14,955 nucleotides of DNA from assembly GCA_000433335.1 (NCBI GenBank), contig HF996766.1, forward strand, positions 268-15,222. Reading direction: 5' to 3'. The stretch is from Clostridium sp. CAG:1219 (GTDB lineage: Bacteria > Bacillota > Clostridia > TANB77 > CAG-465). Within the stretch, counting starts at the first letter, position 1, and every line of letters starts with the position of its first letter. The notes beneath the pieces were generated by a model, which worked only from the letters and a program-made list of their open reading frames with translations, did no database searches and was not told the origin of the DNA. A program made the translations under genes and the position numbers. This document shows, in pieces, positions 1 through 7,840 of this stretch.

Positions 1-537
1 GAATATGAAATTATTGTCTATGGGAACAAAACTACAAATAGATATAAAGCTTATGAAACGTATAAAAAGGAAAGTGAAATAGATAATGAGTATTTCAAAA
101 TTAGAACTGTAAATGAAGATGGAGCAGATATAATGTATGAAATAAATGGTAAAAATTTAAATATATCCTCTAGCAATAGTGGACCTTCAACTTTTTATTT
201 AGAAGATTATAATGTTCGTAAAATTAATTTATATAGTCTATCTACATTCATTGACTTATATTACAACATAAAGAGAATTGATTGTAATTGTGAAAATTAT
301 ATTTATAAAAATGAAACAGATACAACTTATTTAGTGGGAATAAATATAGATAATAGTTGCGAACTTGAGAGCGGATTAATGGATTTTAGAAGAAAAGTTA
401 AAGAAAGTGGAATGGATATTAGTAAAATTGAACTTGAAATGTCAAAAAAAGATATGAAACCAATAAAATATATCGCATACGACAGTAACAGTAAGGCCTA
501 CTTTGAGATAACTTATGAGAATGTAGAATTTAATTAA
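1..537 (+). CDS. LolA/GerS-like secreted or lipoprotein, 5'-truncated
   Basis: The reading frame is open from the first base of the window, so the ATG at 133 is probably internal and the start lies upstream. The visible 178 residues have no membrane segment and alternate short polar beta-strand-like stretches (YEINGKNLNIS, KAYFEITYENVEFN), as in LolA-fold lipoproteins. Known context supports this weakly: in Bacillus a LolA-like gene (ydcC) and in Clostridioides difficile the germination lipoprotein gene gerS lie near alr and mazEF, and here mazF follows directly. A signal peptide or lipobox, if present, would be outside the window. The GerS/YdcC-like assignment is an inference from context and general appearance, not from a diagnostic motif. 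A different secreted beta-rich protein is possible. Confidence 0.6.
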   Translation, partial: EYEIIVYGNKTTNRYKAYETYKKESEIDNEYFKIRTVNEDGADIMYEINGKNLNISSSNSGPSTFYLEDYNVRKINLYSLSTFIDLYYNIKRIDCNCENYIYKNETDTTYLVGINIDNSCELESGLMDFRRKVKESGMDISKIELEMSKKDMKPIKYIAYDSNSKAYFEITYENVEFN

Positions 538-558
538 AATAATTTGTAAATAAAATAT

Positions 559-586
559 TTGATTTTTTTTATTTATAGTGTATAAT
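559..586 (+). promoter_or_regulatory. Candidate sigma-A promoter for mazF-pbp
   Basis: TTGATT (559-564) and a perfect TATAAT (581-586) are separated by 16 bp. Transcription would begin near 592-593, inside the AGGGGAG ribosome binding site (589-595), leaving a leader of only about 12 nt before the TTG start at 605. The -10 box is convincing; the very short leader is the weak point. Confidence 0.5.
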
Positions 587-604
587 ATAGGGGAGTGTAT
601 TATC

Positions 605-970
605 TTGATTAAAAGAGGAGAAATATATCTTGCAAATTTAAATCCTTCTTTGGGGTCTGAGCAAAGCGGAATAAGGCCAGTTTTAATTATTCAAAATGAT
701 ACTGGAAATAGATATAGTCCAACTGTTATAGTTTTAGCTATAACGAGTAAAGAAAAGAAAAATATTCCAACTCATGTAAAAATTGATGCCATGCAAGGAC
801 TGGAAAAAGATTCTGTGGTACTTGTCGAACAAGTAAGGACAGTTGACAAAGAAAGACTTATAAAAAAGTTAGGTATGCTAAGCTTTGAAAAAATGCAAGA
901 GATAAAAGAAGCTTTAAAAATTAGCTTAAATATTCGCTGTAATTTTGGTAATATATTTTTTGATTGGTAA
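605..970 (+). CDS. mazF: MazF/EndoA-type mRNA interferase toxin
   Basis: A 121-residue protein of the MazF/PemK family, sequence-specific endoribonucleases that cleave mRNA in the cytoplasm and are normally neutralised by a MazE partner. The family N-terminus [13 protein letters not shown], the RNA-binding and catalytic loop [16 protein letters not shown], and AITSK are present. By alignment with Bacillus EndoA the key Arg and Thr are R24 and T47. I chose TTG at 605 because it places IKRGEIY at the N-terminus as in relatives and lies 9 nt after AGGGGAG. The GTG at 578 would add nine residues and overlap the -10 box. The C-terminus ([13 protein letters not shown]) runs several residues beyond typical EndoA. 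No antitoxin gene precedes it: the 67 bp between 538 and 604 cannot encode MazE. The PBP gene begins 13 bp downstream, so the two are probably co-transcribed. Confidence 0.92.
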   Translation: MIKRGEIYLANLNPSLGSEQSGIRPVLIIQNDTGNRYSPTVIVLAITSKEKKNIPTHVKIDAMQGLEKDSVVLVEQVRTVDKERLIKKLGMLSFEKMQEIKEALKISLNIRCNFGNIFFDW

Positions 971-983
971 ATGAGGTGAACCT

Positions 984-3482
984 ATGGATAAAGATCCTAA
1001 AAAAACTGAAAAGAAAAACTCTCCAATGTTTAAGAAAAAAGTAGTAAAAAAAGTAAAAAATGAATTTGAAGACGAGGATTTTATAAAGAAAGTTGGAAAA
1101 GAAGATTTTTCTAAAACTACAGAGGTAGAAACAGTGGGAGATAAAAGAAAAGGTAATAATAAAGTTACTTTAAAGAAAAGAAAAGGCAAAAAAATAGGAT
1201 GGAAAATATTTAGAATAGCAATATTTGTATTTATTGCTCTTGGAATAATAGGTACTGGAATAGTTGTTGGTGTCTTGTCTGGAATAATAGAAGATACTAA
1301 GCAAATTACAGCTGAGGAATTACTTTTAAAGGAAAATGGAACAATTTACAGTGCTGATGAACAAGTTATAGGGCAACTTATTGGAACGGAAAATAGAGAA
1401 ATTGTACAATATTCTAATCTTCCAAAGCATGTAGTTGATGCTGTAACTTCTATCGAAGATGAAAGATTTTTTGAACATAATGGAGTAGATATAAAAAGGA
1501 CAGTAGGTGCTATTTTTAACTATGTTATACATTTTGGGAAATCTGATTTCGGTGGAAGTACTATAACTCAACAGCTTGTAAAAAATACTACTAATGATAA
1601 AGAAGCTTCTTGGACAAGAAAAATTAGAGAATGGTATAGAGCTATTACACTTGAGAAAGGTATGTCTAAAGAAGATATAATGGCTCAATACTTAAATACA
1701 ATTTATATGGGTGATAATTGTTATGGAATTGAAAAAGCTTCTGAAAATTACTTTGGTAAAAAAGTAACAGATGTAAATGTAGCAGAAGCAGCGTGTCTTG
1801 CAGCTATAATACAGTTACCAAGCACATATAATCCATATAATGGCGATGAGTCTAGAGCACTACTTATAAATAGACAAAAACTAGTTTTATCGCAAATGTT
1901 AAAACTTGAAAAAATAAGTAAAGAACAATATGATGAGGCTTTAAACTATGAATTAGTATTTACAAAAGATTTTAAAGATGGCAATTCAGTTTCTGTTCTT
2001 TCATCTTTTGATGATGCAGTATTAGATGAAGTAGCAACAGACCTTGCTGAAAGTAGAGGCATAACTTATAATGCTGCAATCCAGCTTTTGTACACAGGCG
2101 GTTACAAAATATACTCTACACAAGATGTATCTGTTCAAAAAGCAATAGATGATGCTTATAATAATGATAAATTATTCTATACAGACAATGATGGCAAATT
2201 TATGGATTCGGCTATGGTTGTAATGGATCAACATACAGGAAATGTTCTTGGACTTATAGGTAGTGCACTTCCTAAAACTATAGATAGAGCTTGGAATGGT
2301 GCTACACAATCTAGAAACCAACCAGGATCTACAATGAAACTTCTTGGCGCATATGGCCCAGCTTTTGAACTTGGAATAGCAGCACCTGGAACTGGTGTTG
2401 ATGATTCTTACTTTACACTTAATGGATGGAATCCTACAAACTACTATTCTGGATATTATGGATATGTAACTTGTAGGCAAGCAATAGCTAAATCTATGAA
2501 TACTCCTGCTATAAGAACTACACAAAAAGTAGGTATAGATTACGCTTGGACGTTTGCTAAAAATTGTGGACTAAAAGATATGAGTAATGACGATAAAAAC
2601 TTAGCTTCTGTAGCTATTGGGGGCTCTGCTAGAGGCGTTACAGTACTAGAACTTTGTAATGCATATGCTACTATCGCTAACGAAGGAGTACATGTAGAAC
2701 CAAAATTATATACAAAAGTTACAGATAAAAATGGAAATGTAATATTATCTAAGGAATCAGAAGTTAAACGTGTTATGAAAGATTCAACTGCTTATATGCT
2801 TACTAGCTGCTTAGAATCAGTAACTTCAGGCGGAGGAACTGCTTCGGGTTATGTTAGAGTTCCTAACATAGCTGTAGCTGGAAAAACTGGTAATACTGAT
2901 GGAGACCTTGACCAATGGTTTGTTGGATTTACACCATATTATACTATAGCATGTTGGAATGGTTATGATCAAAATGCTAAAGCTATAGGATATAGAAGGG
3001 GTATAAGATCAACTTATCCGTATACAAGTATAGTTTTATTTAATACAGTAATGAATTCTATCTGTTCTGGAAAACCTAGCGCAGGATTTACAAAACCAAG
3101 TAGTGTAATAACTGCTGAAGTTTGTAATGTATCCGGACTTGTTGCAACAGATGCATGTAGAAACGAGGTAAGAGGCTCAAGAGTGGCATCAGATTTATTT
3201 GCATCAGGGGGAGTTCCTACTGCTACATGTAATATACACAAAACTGTGAAAATATGTAATGTTTCAGGTAAACTTGCAAATGAGTATTGCAAAAATACAT
3301 CTGATAAATCATATATAACTCGTGAAAATGTTAATATTCCGGTTAAAACGAGCGATTGGGGCGCTATGCTTCCAACAGAAACTTGTACTACTTGTAAAAA
3401 AGAAGAAGAAAAACCAAAGCCTATTGAAAATAAAGATGTTAACGTTTATGGAACAACAGGCAATAATACTAAGAAAAAATGA
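984..3482 (+). CDS. Class A penicillin-binding protein (PBP1A family)
   Basis: A bifunctional peptidoglycan synthase of 832 residues that polymerises lipid II and cross-links stem peptides outside the membrane. Order: Lys-rich cytoplasmic tail (1-72), one membrane segment (about 73-100), glycosyltransferase GT51 domain (about 118-310), then transpeptidase. GT51 motifs are EDERFFEHNGVD (catalytic E158), GGSTITQQLVKN (190-201) and KEDIMAQYLN (229-238). The transpeptidase has QPGSTMK (Ser449, Lys452), SMN (504-506) and KTG (634-636), so both activities should be intact. The C-terminal tail carries two similar 12-residue cysteine units, CNVSGLVATDAC (714-725) and CNVSGKLANEYC (758-769), plus CTTC (801-804), then a Lys-rich end. 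The start ATG follows GAGGTGA (972-978). It shares a transcription unit with mazF and is followed at once by a terminator. Confidence 0.96.
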   Translation: MDKDPKKTEKKNSPMFKKKVVKKVKNEFEDEDFIKKVGKEDFSKTTEVETVGDKRKGNNKVTLKKRKGKKIGWKIFRIAIFVFIALGIIGTGIVVGVLSGIIEDTKQITAEELLLKENGTIYSADEQVIGQLIGTENREIVQYSNLPKHVVDAVTSIEDERFFEHNGVDIKRTVGAIFNYVIHFGKSDFGGSTITQQLVKNTTNDKEASWTRKIREWYRAITLEKGMSKEDIMAQYLNTIYMGDNCYGIEKASENYFGKKVTDVNVAEAACLAAIIQLPSTYNPYNGDESRALLINRQKLVLSQMLKLEKISKEQYDEALNYELVFTKDFKDGNSVSVLSSFDDAVLDEVATDLAESRGITYNAAIQLLYTGGYKIYSTQDVSVQKAIDDAYNNDKLFYTDNDGKFMDSAMVVMDQHTGNVLGLIGSALPKTIDRAWNGATQSRNQPGSTMKLLGAYGPAFELGIAAPGTGVDDSYFTLNGWNPTNYYSGYYGYVTCRQAIAKSMNTPAIRTTQKVGIDYAWTFAKNCGLKDMSNDDKNLASVAIGGSARGVTVLELCNAYATIANEGVHVEPKLYTKVTDKNGNVILSKESEVKRVMKDSTAYMLTSCLESVTSGGGTASGYVRVPNIAVAGKTGNTDGDLDQWFVGFTPYYTIACWNGYDQNAKAIGYRRGIRSTYPYTSIVLFNTVMNSICSGKPSAGFTKPSSVITAEVCNVSGLVATDACRNEVRGSRVASDLFASGGVPTATCNIHKTVKICNVSGKLANEYCKNTSDKSYITRENVNIPVKTSDWGAMLPTETCTTCKKEEEKPKPIENKDVNVYGTTGNNTKKK

Positions 3483-3483
3483 T

Positions 3484-3513
3484 AAAAAGAGTGGTTATGT
3501 GGCCACTCTTTTT
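3484..3513 (+). terminator. Intrinsic terminator after the PBP gene
   Basis: An 11-bp perfect stem pairs AAAAAGAGTGG (3484-3494) with CCACTCTTTTT (3503-3513) around an 8-nt loop, ending in a T run. It starts two bases after the PBP stop codon. Confidence 0.9.
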
Positions 3514-3628
3514 ATATTATATAGTCTATTTAAATTAAAAGTGGTAATATAAAAGTAAATGAATAAATACAATAATATAAAAGTAGAAACAATATTGTAA
3601 AAAATTAATAAAAATATGTTGCTTTGTG

Positions 3629-3657
3629 TTGCAAAAGAAAAGAATATTTGGTAAAAT
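3629..3657 (+). promoter_or_regulatory. Candidate promoter of the glycosidase-uppP operon
   Basis: TTGCAA (3629-3634) and TAAAAT (3652-3657) have an ideal 17-bp spacer, 30 bp before the first start codon of the operon. A second TTGCTT lies 10 bp upstream, giving a short TTGC repeat. The rest of 3514-3628 is AT-rich and shows no gene. Confidence 0.6.
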
Positions 3658-3687
3658 GAAATTTGAATTATTGATTGAGGTGAATAT

Positions 3688-4650
3688 ATGAAAAAATCAA
3701 TAAAATATATTCTATTGTTTATATTGTTTCAGGTAATATTTGTGCCTGTTTTAGTTATGTCTTTGATATATTACGGACCATTTAAGGCGGTAAGAGAAAT
3801 GCTTGTAACCACAGCAATGAATACTATGACACATCAATATTTTGCTACAATGTTTTTAGATCAAGAAGAGATAGATGAGATTATAGCAAGAAATAGACCA
3901 TCAGAAGAAATAGGAAATCAGGACTTAAATGATATTAAAATTTCTGATGCAGTTGATAATGGTATTGAACTTATAGATGTTAGTTCCTCTTCATTTAAAG
4001 GATATCTACTTATAGTTAATGACCCATCTAGAGTAAAACTTGCGACTGCTCCTAGGCTTGGAACTGTTGGAGCCACAACCTCACAAATTGTAGAGGCAAA
4101 TGATGCTATTGGCGGAATAAATGGCGGGGGATTTAAAGATGATGCTCTAGGAACTGGTGGAAAGCCAGATGGGCTTTTAATGCAAGATGGAAAACTTATA
4201 AATGGTTATGAATATAGTAGTTATAAGGTTGTTGGACTTGATTATGATAATAAATTGATTGTTTCAAATTCTACTTCATATAGTGCGCTAAAGAAATTAA
4301 ATGTAAGAGATGCAGTTTCTTTTGGCCCCGTTATTGTTATAAATGGTCAACCTACTATTTATAGTGGAACAGGCGGGTACGGTATACATCCACGTTCTGC
4401 TATAGGACAAAGAAAAGATGGGGCGATTTTAATGCTTGTTATTGATGGAAGGCAGGTAGATAGCCTTGGGGCAACTCTTAAAAATGTACAGGATATAATG
4501 TTACAATATGGTGCTTATAACGCCTTTAATCTAGATGGTGGCGCTTCATCTACATTAGTTTATAATAATAAAGTAGTAAACCATCCGAGTGATATAATGG
4601 GTGAGAGATATGTTCCATGTGCATTTATAATTACAAAAGCAAAAAAATAA
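3688..4650 (+). CDS. Phosphodiester glycosidase (NAGPA) family protein
   Basis: A 320-residue protein with one N-terminal membrane anchor (about 7-29) and an extracellular domain of the phosphodiester glycosidase family (PF09992, formerly DUF2233; the family of the uncovering enzyme and of bacterial exopolysaccharide proteins). Diagnostic motifs occur in order: GINGGGF (143-149), SFGPVIVINGQ (211-221), HPRSAIG (234-240), VIDGRQ (251-256) and NLDGGASST (281-289). Family members cleave sugar-phosphodiester bonds in polymers; the substrate here is unknown. Start ATG follows GAGGTGA (3677-3683). It leads an operon with a membrane-anchored protein (21-bp gap) and uppP, which suggests work on a surface polymer built on the undecaprenyl carrier, such as teichoic acid or capsule. 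That role is inferred from context. Confidence 0.88.
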   Translation: MKKSIKYILLFILFQVIFVPVLVMSLIYYGPFKAVREMLVTTAMNTMTHQYFATMFLDQEEIDEIIARNRPSEEIGNQDLNDIKISDAVDNGIELIDVSSSSFKGYLLIVNDPSRVKLATAPRLGTVGATTSQIVEANDAIGGINGGGFKDDALGTGGKPDGLLMQDGKLINGYEYSSYKVVGLDYDNKLIVSNSTSYSALKKLNVRDAVSFGPVIVINGQPTIYSGTGGYGIHPRSAIGQRKDGAILMLVIDGRQVDSLGATLKNVQDIMLQYGAYNAFNLDGGASSTLVYNNKVVNHPSDIMGERYVPCAFIITKAKK

Positions 4651-4671
4651 GATTTTGAAGGGGATTATTTA

Positions 4672-5709
4672 ATGAAAAAAGTATTAACTGTTTTAGCAAT
4701 ATATTTAGTTATAGGGATCGTTATTTCACTTGGATTATTATTCTTTGCAGAAAACTACATAGTAGCATTGAATCAAACTAGTACGTTTGATTCAAAAGAA
4801 CAGAAAAATGAAGATATGAGAGATGTTTTATCTGTCGCAAATAAAGTTACAGTGCCAGATGATGAGTATAACGTTCAGTATTCGCATGATAATAAGTATT
4901 ATACATATTTAAAAGATTCTAAAATTTATATAAATAGTATAGAAGACGGTACTAACGTTACAACTATAGAGGATACTGAAACGGATGGAATATGCTTTTA
5001 TGAATTACTATATGATAAAAATATGATAATATATTTTACAGAAGATAAAGGGAGTGCTTCATCTACTATTAGATTAAAAACATATAATATAGATACTGAA
5101 AAGACAGGTATATATAATAAATTTGTTATATATAACTTTTCTAAAATCAAACAAATGCATATGTCACCTGTTATAAATATAATATATATCAATGTTGAAG
5201 TTAAATCTAAAGCTGCAACTTCAAATACTATATACTCTATCAATCTATTTAACTCTATGGGAGCTGTAAAAAGTGGAGTGCAAATAGAAGATTTTAGGAT
5301 GTTACAGTATACAGACAATGTTTATTACAAATATGCAAATGGTAATATATATTATAATTCTTCACTTCTTTCAATATTTGGAGAAAAAGTGGATATGATA
5401 GGTCTTGATAGTAATGATAATATGTATTTTTATGGAAAAGAAAGCAAAAATAAAGTATATAAAGTAAAAGGTACGAGACTTTTAAAAACAATAAAACTTA
5501 GTGATAGTGATGTTATAAAGACTTATTCTAATAATCAAAATGTTTATATCGTATATCCAACATATATTATATGTGTTTCAGGAAATAATCCATATTTTAG
5601 AGTAAGTAGAATGACAAAATATGTAGATTTTGTTGCAGTCAAAGGGAATAAAATCTATTTAAAGACTGCTAATAATATTTTGACACTAAGTGATTTGATT
5701 GGAGAATAA
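4672..5709 (+). CDS. Membrane-anchored protein, propeller-like repeats, unknown function
   Basis: A 345-residue protein I do not recognise. One membrane segment (about 4-26) puts the rest outside the cell. After a polar linker (about 33-65) the protein is rich in repeated strand pairs of the type Y-Y/F-x-n-[14 protein letters not shown] (76-87), MIIYFTED (118-125), [13 protein letters not shown] (217-229), [16 protein letters not shown] (250-265), [12 protein letters not shown] (291-302) and [13 protein letters not shown] (325-337). This spacing suggests a beta-propeller built of degenerate blades; no catalytic motif is visible. Start follows AAGGGGA (4658-4664). Lying between a phosphodiester glycosidase and uppP, it may act on or scaffold the same envelope process, but that rests only on gene order. 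Confidence 0.8.
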   Translation: MKKVLTVLAIYLVIGIVISLGLLFFAENYIVALNQTSTFDSKEQKNEDMRDVLSVANKVTVPDDEYNVQYSHDNKYYTYLKDSKIYINSIEDGTNVTTIEDTETDGICFYELLYDKNMIIYFTEDKGSASSTIRLKTYNIDTEKTGIYNKFVIYNFSKIKQMHMSPVINIIYINVEVKSKAATSNTIYSINLFNSMGAVKSGVQIEDFRMLQYTDNVYYKYANGNIYYNSSLLSIFGEKVDMIGLDSNDNMYFYGKESKNKVYKVKGTRLLKTIKLSDSDVIKTYSNNQNVYIVYPTYIICVSGNNPYFRVSRMTKYVDFVAVKGNKIYLKTANNILTLSDLIGE

Positions 5710-5714
5710 TTATT

Positions 5715-6542
5715 ATGATAGATGTTATAGAAATAATTAAAGTTATATTTTTAGGTATAGTTGAGGGTATTACAGAATGGCTACCTATCAGTAGTACGGG
5801 ACATATGATTCTAGTAGATGAGTTTATTAATTTAAATGTAAGTACTACTTTTAAAGATATGTTCTTTGTAGTGATTCAACTTGGTGCTATTTTAGCCGTT
5901 GTTACATTATATTTTAAAAAATTAAATCCATTTTCCCCAGCTAAGTCAAAAGTTGAGAAAAAGGATACTTGGACTATATGGATTAAAATCTTAATTGCAT
6001 GCGTTCCAGCAGGAGTTATAGGAATATTATTTGATGATTTTCTAGATGAATATCTTCATACTCCTATTGTTATTGCTGCTACATTGATCATTTATGGTAT
6101 TTTATTTATAATTATTGAAATATGGAATAAAAATAGGAATGCAAAGATAACTCATATAAAAGACATTTCTTATATGACTGCGTTTATAATAGGTGTTGCA
6201 CAAGTACTGTCTTTAATTCCTGGAACATCTAGATCTGGAGCTACAATTCTCGCTGCTATATTGCTTGGAACATCTAGAGAAGTTGCAGCAGAATTTACAT
6301 TTTATCTTGCAATTCCAGTTATGTTTGGAGCAAGCCTTTTAAAATTAGTTAAATTTGGATTTGCTTTTACATCACAAGAACTTATAGTATTAATTGTTGG
6401 AATGGTAGTGGCGTATGTGGTTTCTATAATAGCAATTAAGTTTTTGATGCAATACATAAAGAAAAATGACTTTAAAGCATTTGGAGTTTATAGAATTGCT
6501 TTAGGTATAATAGTATTATTATACTTTTTAGTAATAAAATAA
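5715..6542 (+). CDS. uppP: Undecaprenyl-diphosphate phosphatase UppP (BacA)
   Basis: An integral membrane phosphatase of 275 residues that converts undecaprenyl diphosphate to undecaprenyl phosphate, recycling the lipid carrier for peptidoglycan and surface polymers; extra copies give bacitracin resistance. The signature [14 protein letters not shown] (17-30) holds the catalytic-site residues E17, E21, S27 and H30. The second signature PGTSRSG (169-175) holds R173, corresponding to R174 of the E. coli enzyme. About seven further hydrophobic spans run to the C-terminus, and the length is normal. The gene starts 5 bp after its neighbour's stop, with its GGAG ribosome binding site (5701-5704) inside that gene, so translation is probably coupled. 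A terminator follows directly. Confidence 0.97.
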   Translation: MIDVIEIIKVIFLGIVEGITEWLPISSTGHMILVDEFINLNVSTTFKDMFFVVIQLGAILAVVTLYFKKLNPFSPAKSKVEKKDTWTIWIKILIACVPAGVIGILFDDFLDEYLHTPIVIAATLIIYGILFIIIEIWNKNRNAKITHIKDISYMTAFIIGVAQVLSLIPGTSRSGATILAAILLGTSREVAAEFTFYLAIPVMFGASLLKLVKFGFAFTSQELIVLIVGMVVAYVVSIIAIKFLMQYIKKNDFKAFGVYRIALGIIVLLYFLVIK

Positions 6543-6545
6543 GAG

Positions 6546-6569
6546 AATATGGGGGAACCCATATTTTTT
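6546..6569 (+). terminator. Intrinsic terminator after uppP
   Basis: AATATGGG (6546-6553) pairs with CCCATATT (6558-6565) around a GGAA tetraloop, followed by T residues to 6569. It ends the envelope operon. Confidence 0.88.
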
Positions 6570-6590
6570 ATAATTTTAGAATAACTCTCT

Positions 6591-6618
6591 TTCTTTTTAA
6601 AAAAATATGTAATATAAT
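6591..6618 (+). promoter_or_regulatory. Weak candidate promoter for the receiver gene
   Basis: A perfect TATAAT (6613-6618) lies 22 bp before the start codon. The best -35 candidate, TTCTTT at 6591-6596 with a 16-bp spacer, matches the consensus poorly, so another sigma factor or an activator may be needed. Confidence 0.4.
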
Positions 6619-6640
6619 AAATAAAGTAGAGGTGAAGTAA

Positions 6641-7639
6641 GTGACATATCAAGAAATTGTAAAAAATATAAATATATTGTTAGTAGACGATGATAAAGAT
6701 TATCTAAATATGACTAACATATTTTTAAAACAACTAGGATATAAAGTTGATATAGCAGAGGGAGGAAAAAGTGCTCTTGAGGCACTTAGTAAAAAAGATT
6801 ATCAGATATTACTTTTAGACTTTTTTATGCCAGATATGACAGGAGAAGAAGTTATAAAAAAGGTAAGAGAATCTAATTCTGAAATAATTATAATTTTACA
6901 AACTGGTTTTGCAGGTCAAAATCCACCTGCTGATATGATGAAAGAATTAAATATTCAAAATTATTTTGATAAAACCGAAGGAATTGGAAGACTTGAACTT
7001 GAGATAATATCTGCTGTTAGAATTGTAAATCAACAAAACGAAATAGAATTTTCAAAATATAAATCTTCTATAATAGGTGAACTTATAGTTACAATAGCTG
7101 AAGAAGTAAAGCAAATATTACTTTCAATAGGAGCGGGAATAGAAGCTACAAATTTACTTACAGTTAATGACGAAAATAGCGAGAAAATAACGAAAGTATA
7201 TGCTCTAAATAAACAGTCACTTGAAAGAGTAGATAAAATGCTTACGGCTATACTTACAAGTGCAAATGCAGACACTATTATAACGGATGATGATATAATA
7301 ACAATTGTGGATATAATAGTTGCTAATATTTCTAAGAAGAAAAATGTTAAATATAGTAGTAAAGTAGCATTAAAGAGTAAAGCATATTTTAATGGTAATA
7401 TAAGTGATATTGTTTTTATATTATGTTCGCTATTAAAACAAACAATATTAGTATGCTCTGAAGGTGATAATGTAGAATTTGTAATTACTGATGATGAAGA
7501 AAATTGGTATTTTAACATTAGGTCTGAAAAGATGTGTGAAGTGTCAAGTAACGAACTATATAAGGCTAAGAAGATTATAGGCTTAGTAGAAGGGTGCAAT
7601 CTTGAATGCGATGACAAAAAAATAGTAATAATGCAATAG
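6641..7639 (+). CDS. Receiver domain fused to a degenerate histidine-kinase-like module
   Basis: A soluble 332-residue protein. Residues 10-128 are a canonical CheY-like receiver: acidic pair D16/D17, phospho-acceptor D60 in LLLDFFMPD, T88 in LQTG and K111 in YFDK. No DNA-binding domain follows. Instead GELIVTIAEEVKQIL (146-160) resembles a histidine-kinase H-box, with E154 where the phosphorylated His would be. Helical residues to about 206 resemble a dimerisation domain. Residues 215-332 look like an ATPase remnant: DIVFILCSLLKQTI (256-269) sits where an N-box would be but lacks the Asn, and no G-box glycines are seen. I infer a phosphorylation-responsive protein acting by binding, not catalysis. 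Start is GTG after AGAGGTGA (6628-6635); it stands alone between a terminator and hairpins. Its last 37 bp are duplicated at 9144-9180. Confidence 0.85.
   Translation: MTYQEIVKNINILLVDDDKDYLNMTNIFLKQLGYKVDIAEGGKSALEALSKKDYQILLLDFFMPDMTGEEVIKKVRESNSEIIIILQTGFAGQNPPADMMKELNIQNYFDKTEGIGRLELEIISAVRIVNQQNEIEFSKYKSSIIGELIVTIAEEVKQILLSIGAGIEATNLLTVNDENSEKITKVYALNKQSLERVDKMLTAILTSANADTIITDDDIITIVDIIVANISKKKNVKYSSKVALKSKAYFNGNISDIVFILCSLLKQTILVCSEGDNVEFVITDDEENWYFNIRSEKMCEVSSNELYKAKKIIGLVEGCNLECDDKKIVIMQ
7595..7631 (+). repeat. Direct repeat R1, copy A (3' end of receiver gene)
   Basis: These 37 bp inside the receiver gene match 9144-9180 with a single mismatch (C at 7601, A at 9150). Both copies contain TTGAATGCGATGAC and a run of seven A. 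The sequences diverge immediately after 7631 / 9180. Confidence 0.9.
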
Positions 7640-7653
7640 TCAGTCGCAAAAGG

Positions 7654-7721
7654 GCACTTTAGTGCAAGTCAGTAGTAAAGGCTTATAGCCGAAAATGAAA
7701 AACCACCAGCTAAGCTGGCGG
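7654..7721 (+). other. Cluster of three hairpins after the receiver gene
   Basis: Three short hairpins follow each other: GCAC-TTTA-GTGC (7654-7665), GGCT-TAT-AGCC (7680-7690) and CCACCAGC-TAA-GCTGGCGG (7703-7721, one A-C mismatch). The last is more GC-rich than its surroundings and may work as a weak terminator for the receiver gene, although only AAATTTATT follows. AGTCAGT occurs twice (7638-7644, 7667-7673). The cluster occupies the place where repeat copy B has the terminator 9202-9232. It could be a structured RNA or the remnant of a small element such as an IS200/IS605-type end; I cannot identify it. Confidence 0.55.
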
Positions 7722-7738
7722 AAATTTATTATATTCGC

Positions 7739-7767
7739 TTGAACAATTTTTTTAAATATAGTATAAT
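7739..7767 (+). promoter_or_regulatory. Duplicated pnp promoter upstream of the inserted gene
   Basis: TTGAAC (7739-7744), a 17-bp spacer and TATAAT (7762-7767) are identical in position and boxes to the pnp promoter. Transcription would begin near 7774 and read through about 340 nt of leader to the gene at 8117. Confidence 0.78.
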
Positions 7768-7790
7768 AAACAAAACATGGAGGCATGTAT

Positions 7791-7840
7791 GTAGTAATAA
7801 TTTGTGAGTATATGAAATTATATCTAGAAATTATTATTAC
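7791..7840 (+). promoter_or_regulatory. Copy of the pnp leader hairpin
   Basis: GTAGTAATAATTT (7791-7803) pairs with AAATTATTATTAC (7828-7840) over 13 bp with one G-T pair. An inner AG-ATAT / ATAT-CT helix can form. The arms are identical to those at pnp; changes fall in the loop or keep pairing (G-C here, G-U in the other copy). Confidence 0.7.

Larger units (their letters stand above)
7729..7840 (+). repeat. Direct repeat R2, copy A (pnp promoter and leader)
   Basis: These 112 bp match 9231-9342 without gaps and with six differences, five of them transitions. The block holds a complete promoter, a CATGGAGGCATG motif and a long hairpin. In copy B the block directly precedes pnp, so copy A is best read as a duplicate of the pnp regulatory region. 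Similarity stops at the base of the hairpin (7840 / 9342). Confidence 0.93.

Noticed and set aside
578..604. GTG start for mazF at 578
   Set aside because: It overlaps the -10 box and has no ribosome binding site; relatives begin at the residues encoded from 605.
7030..7617. Long reverse-strand open frame inside the receiver gene
   Set aside because: Low-complexity Ser/Ile/Leu-rich translation opposite a clearly coding strand, with no ribosome binding site; the same holds for the other reverse-strand frames in the window.
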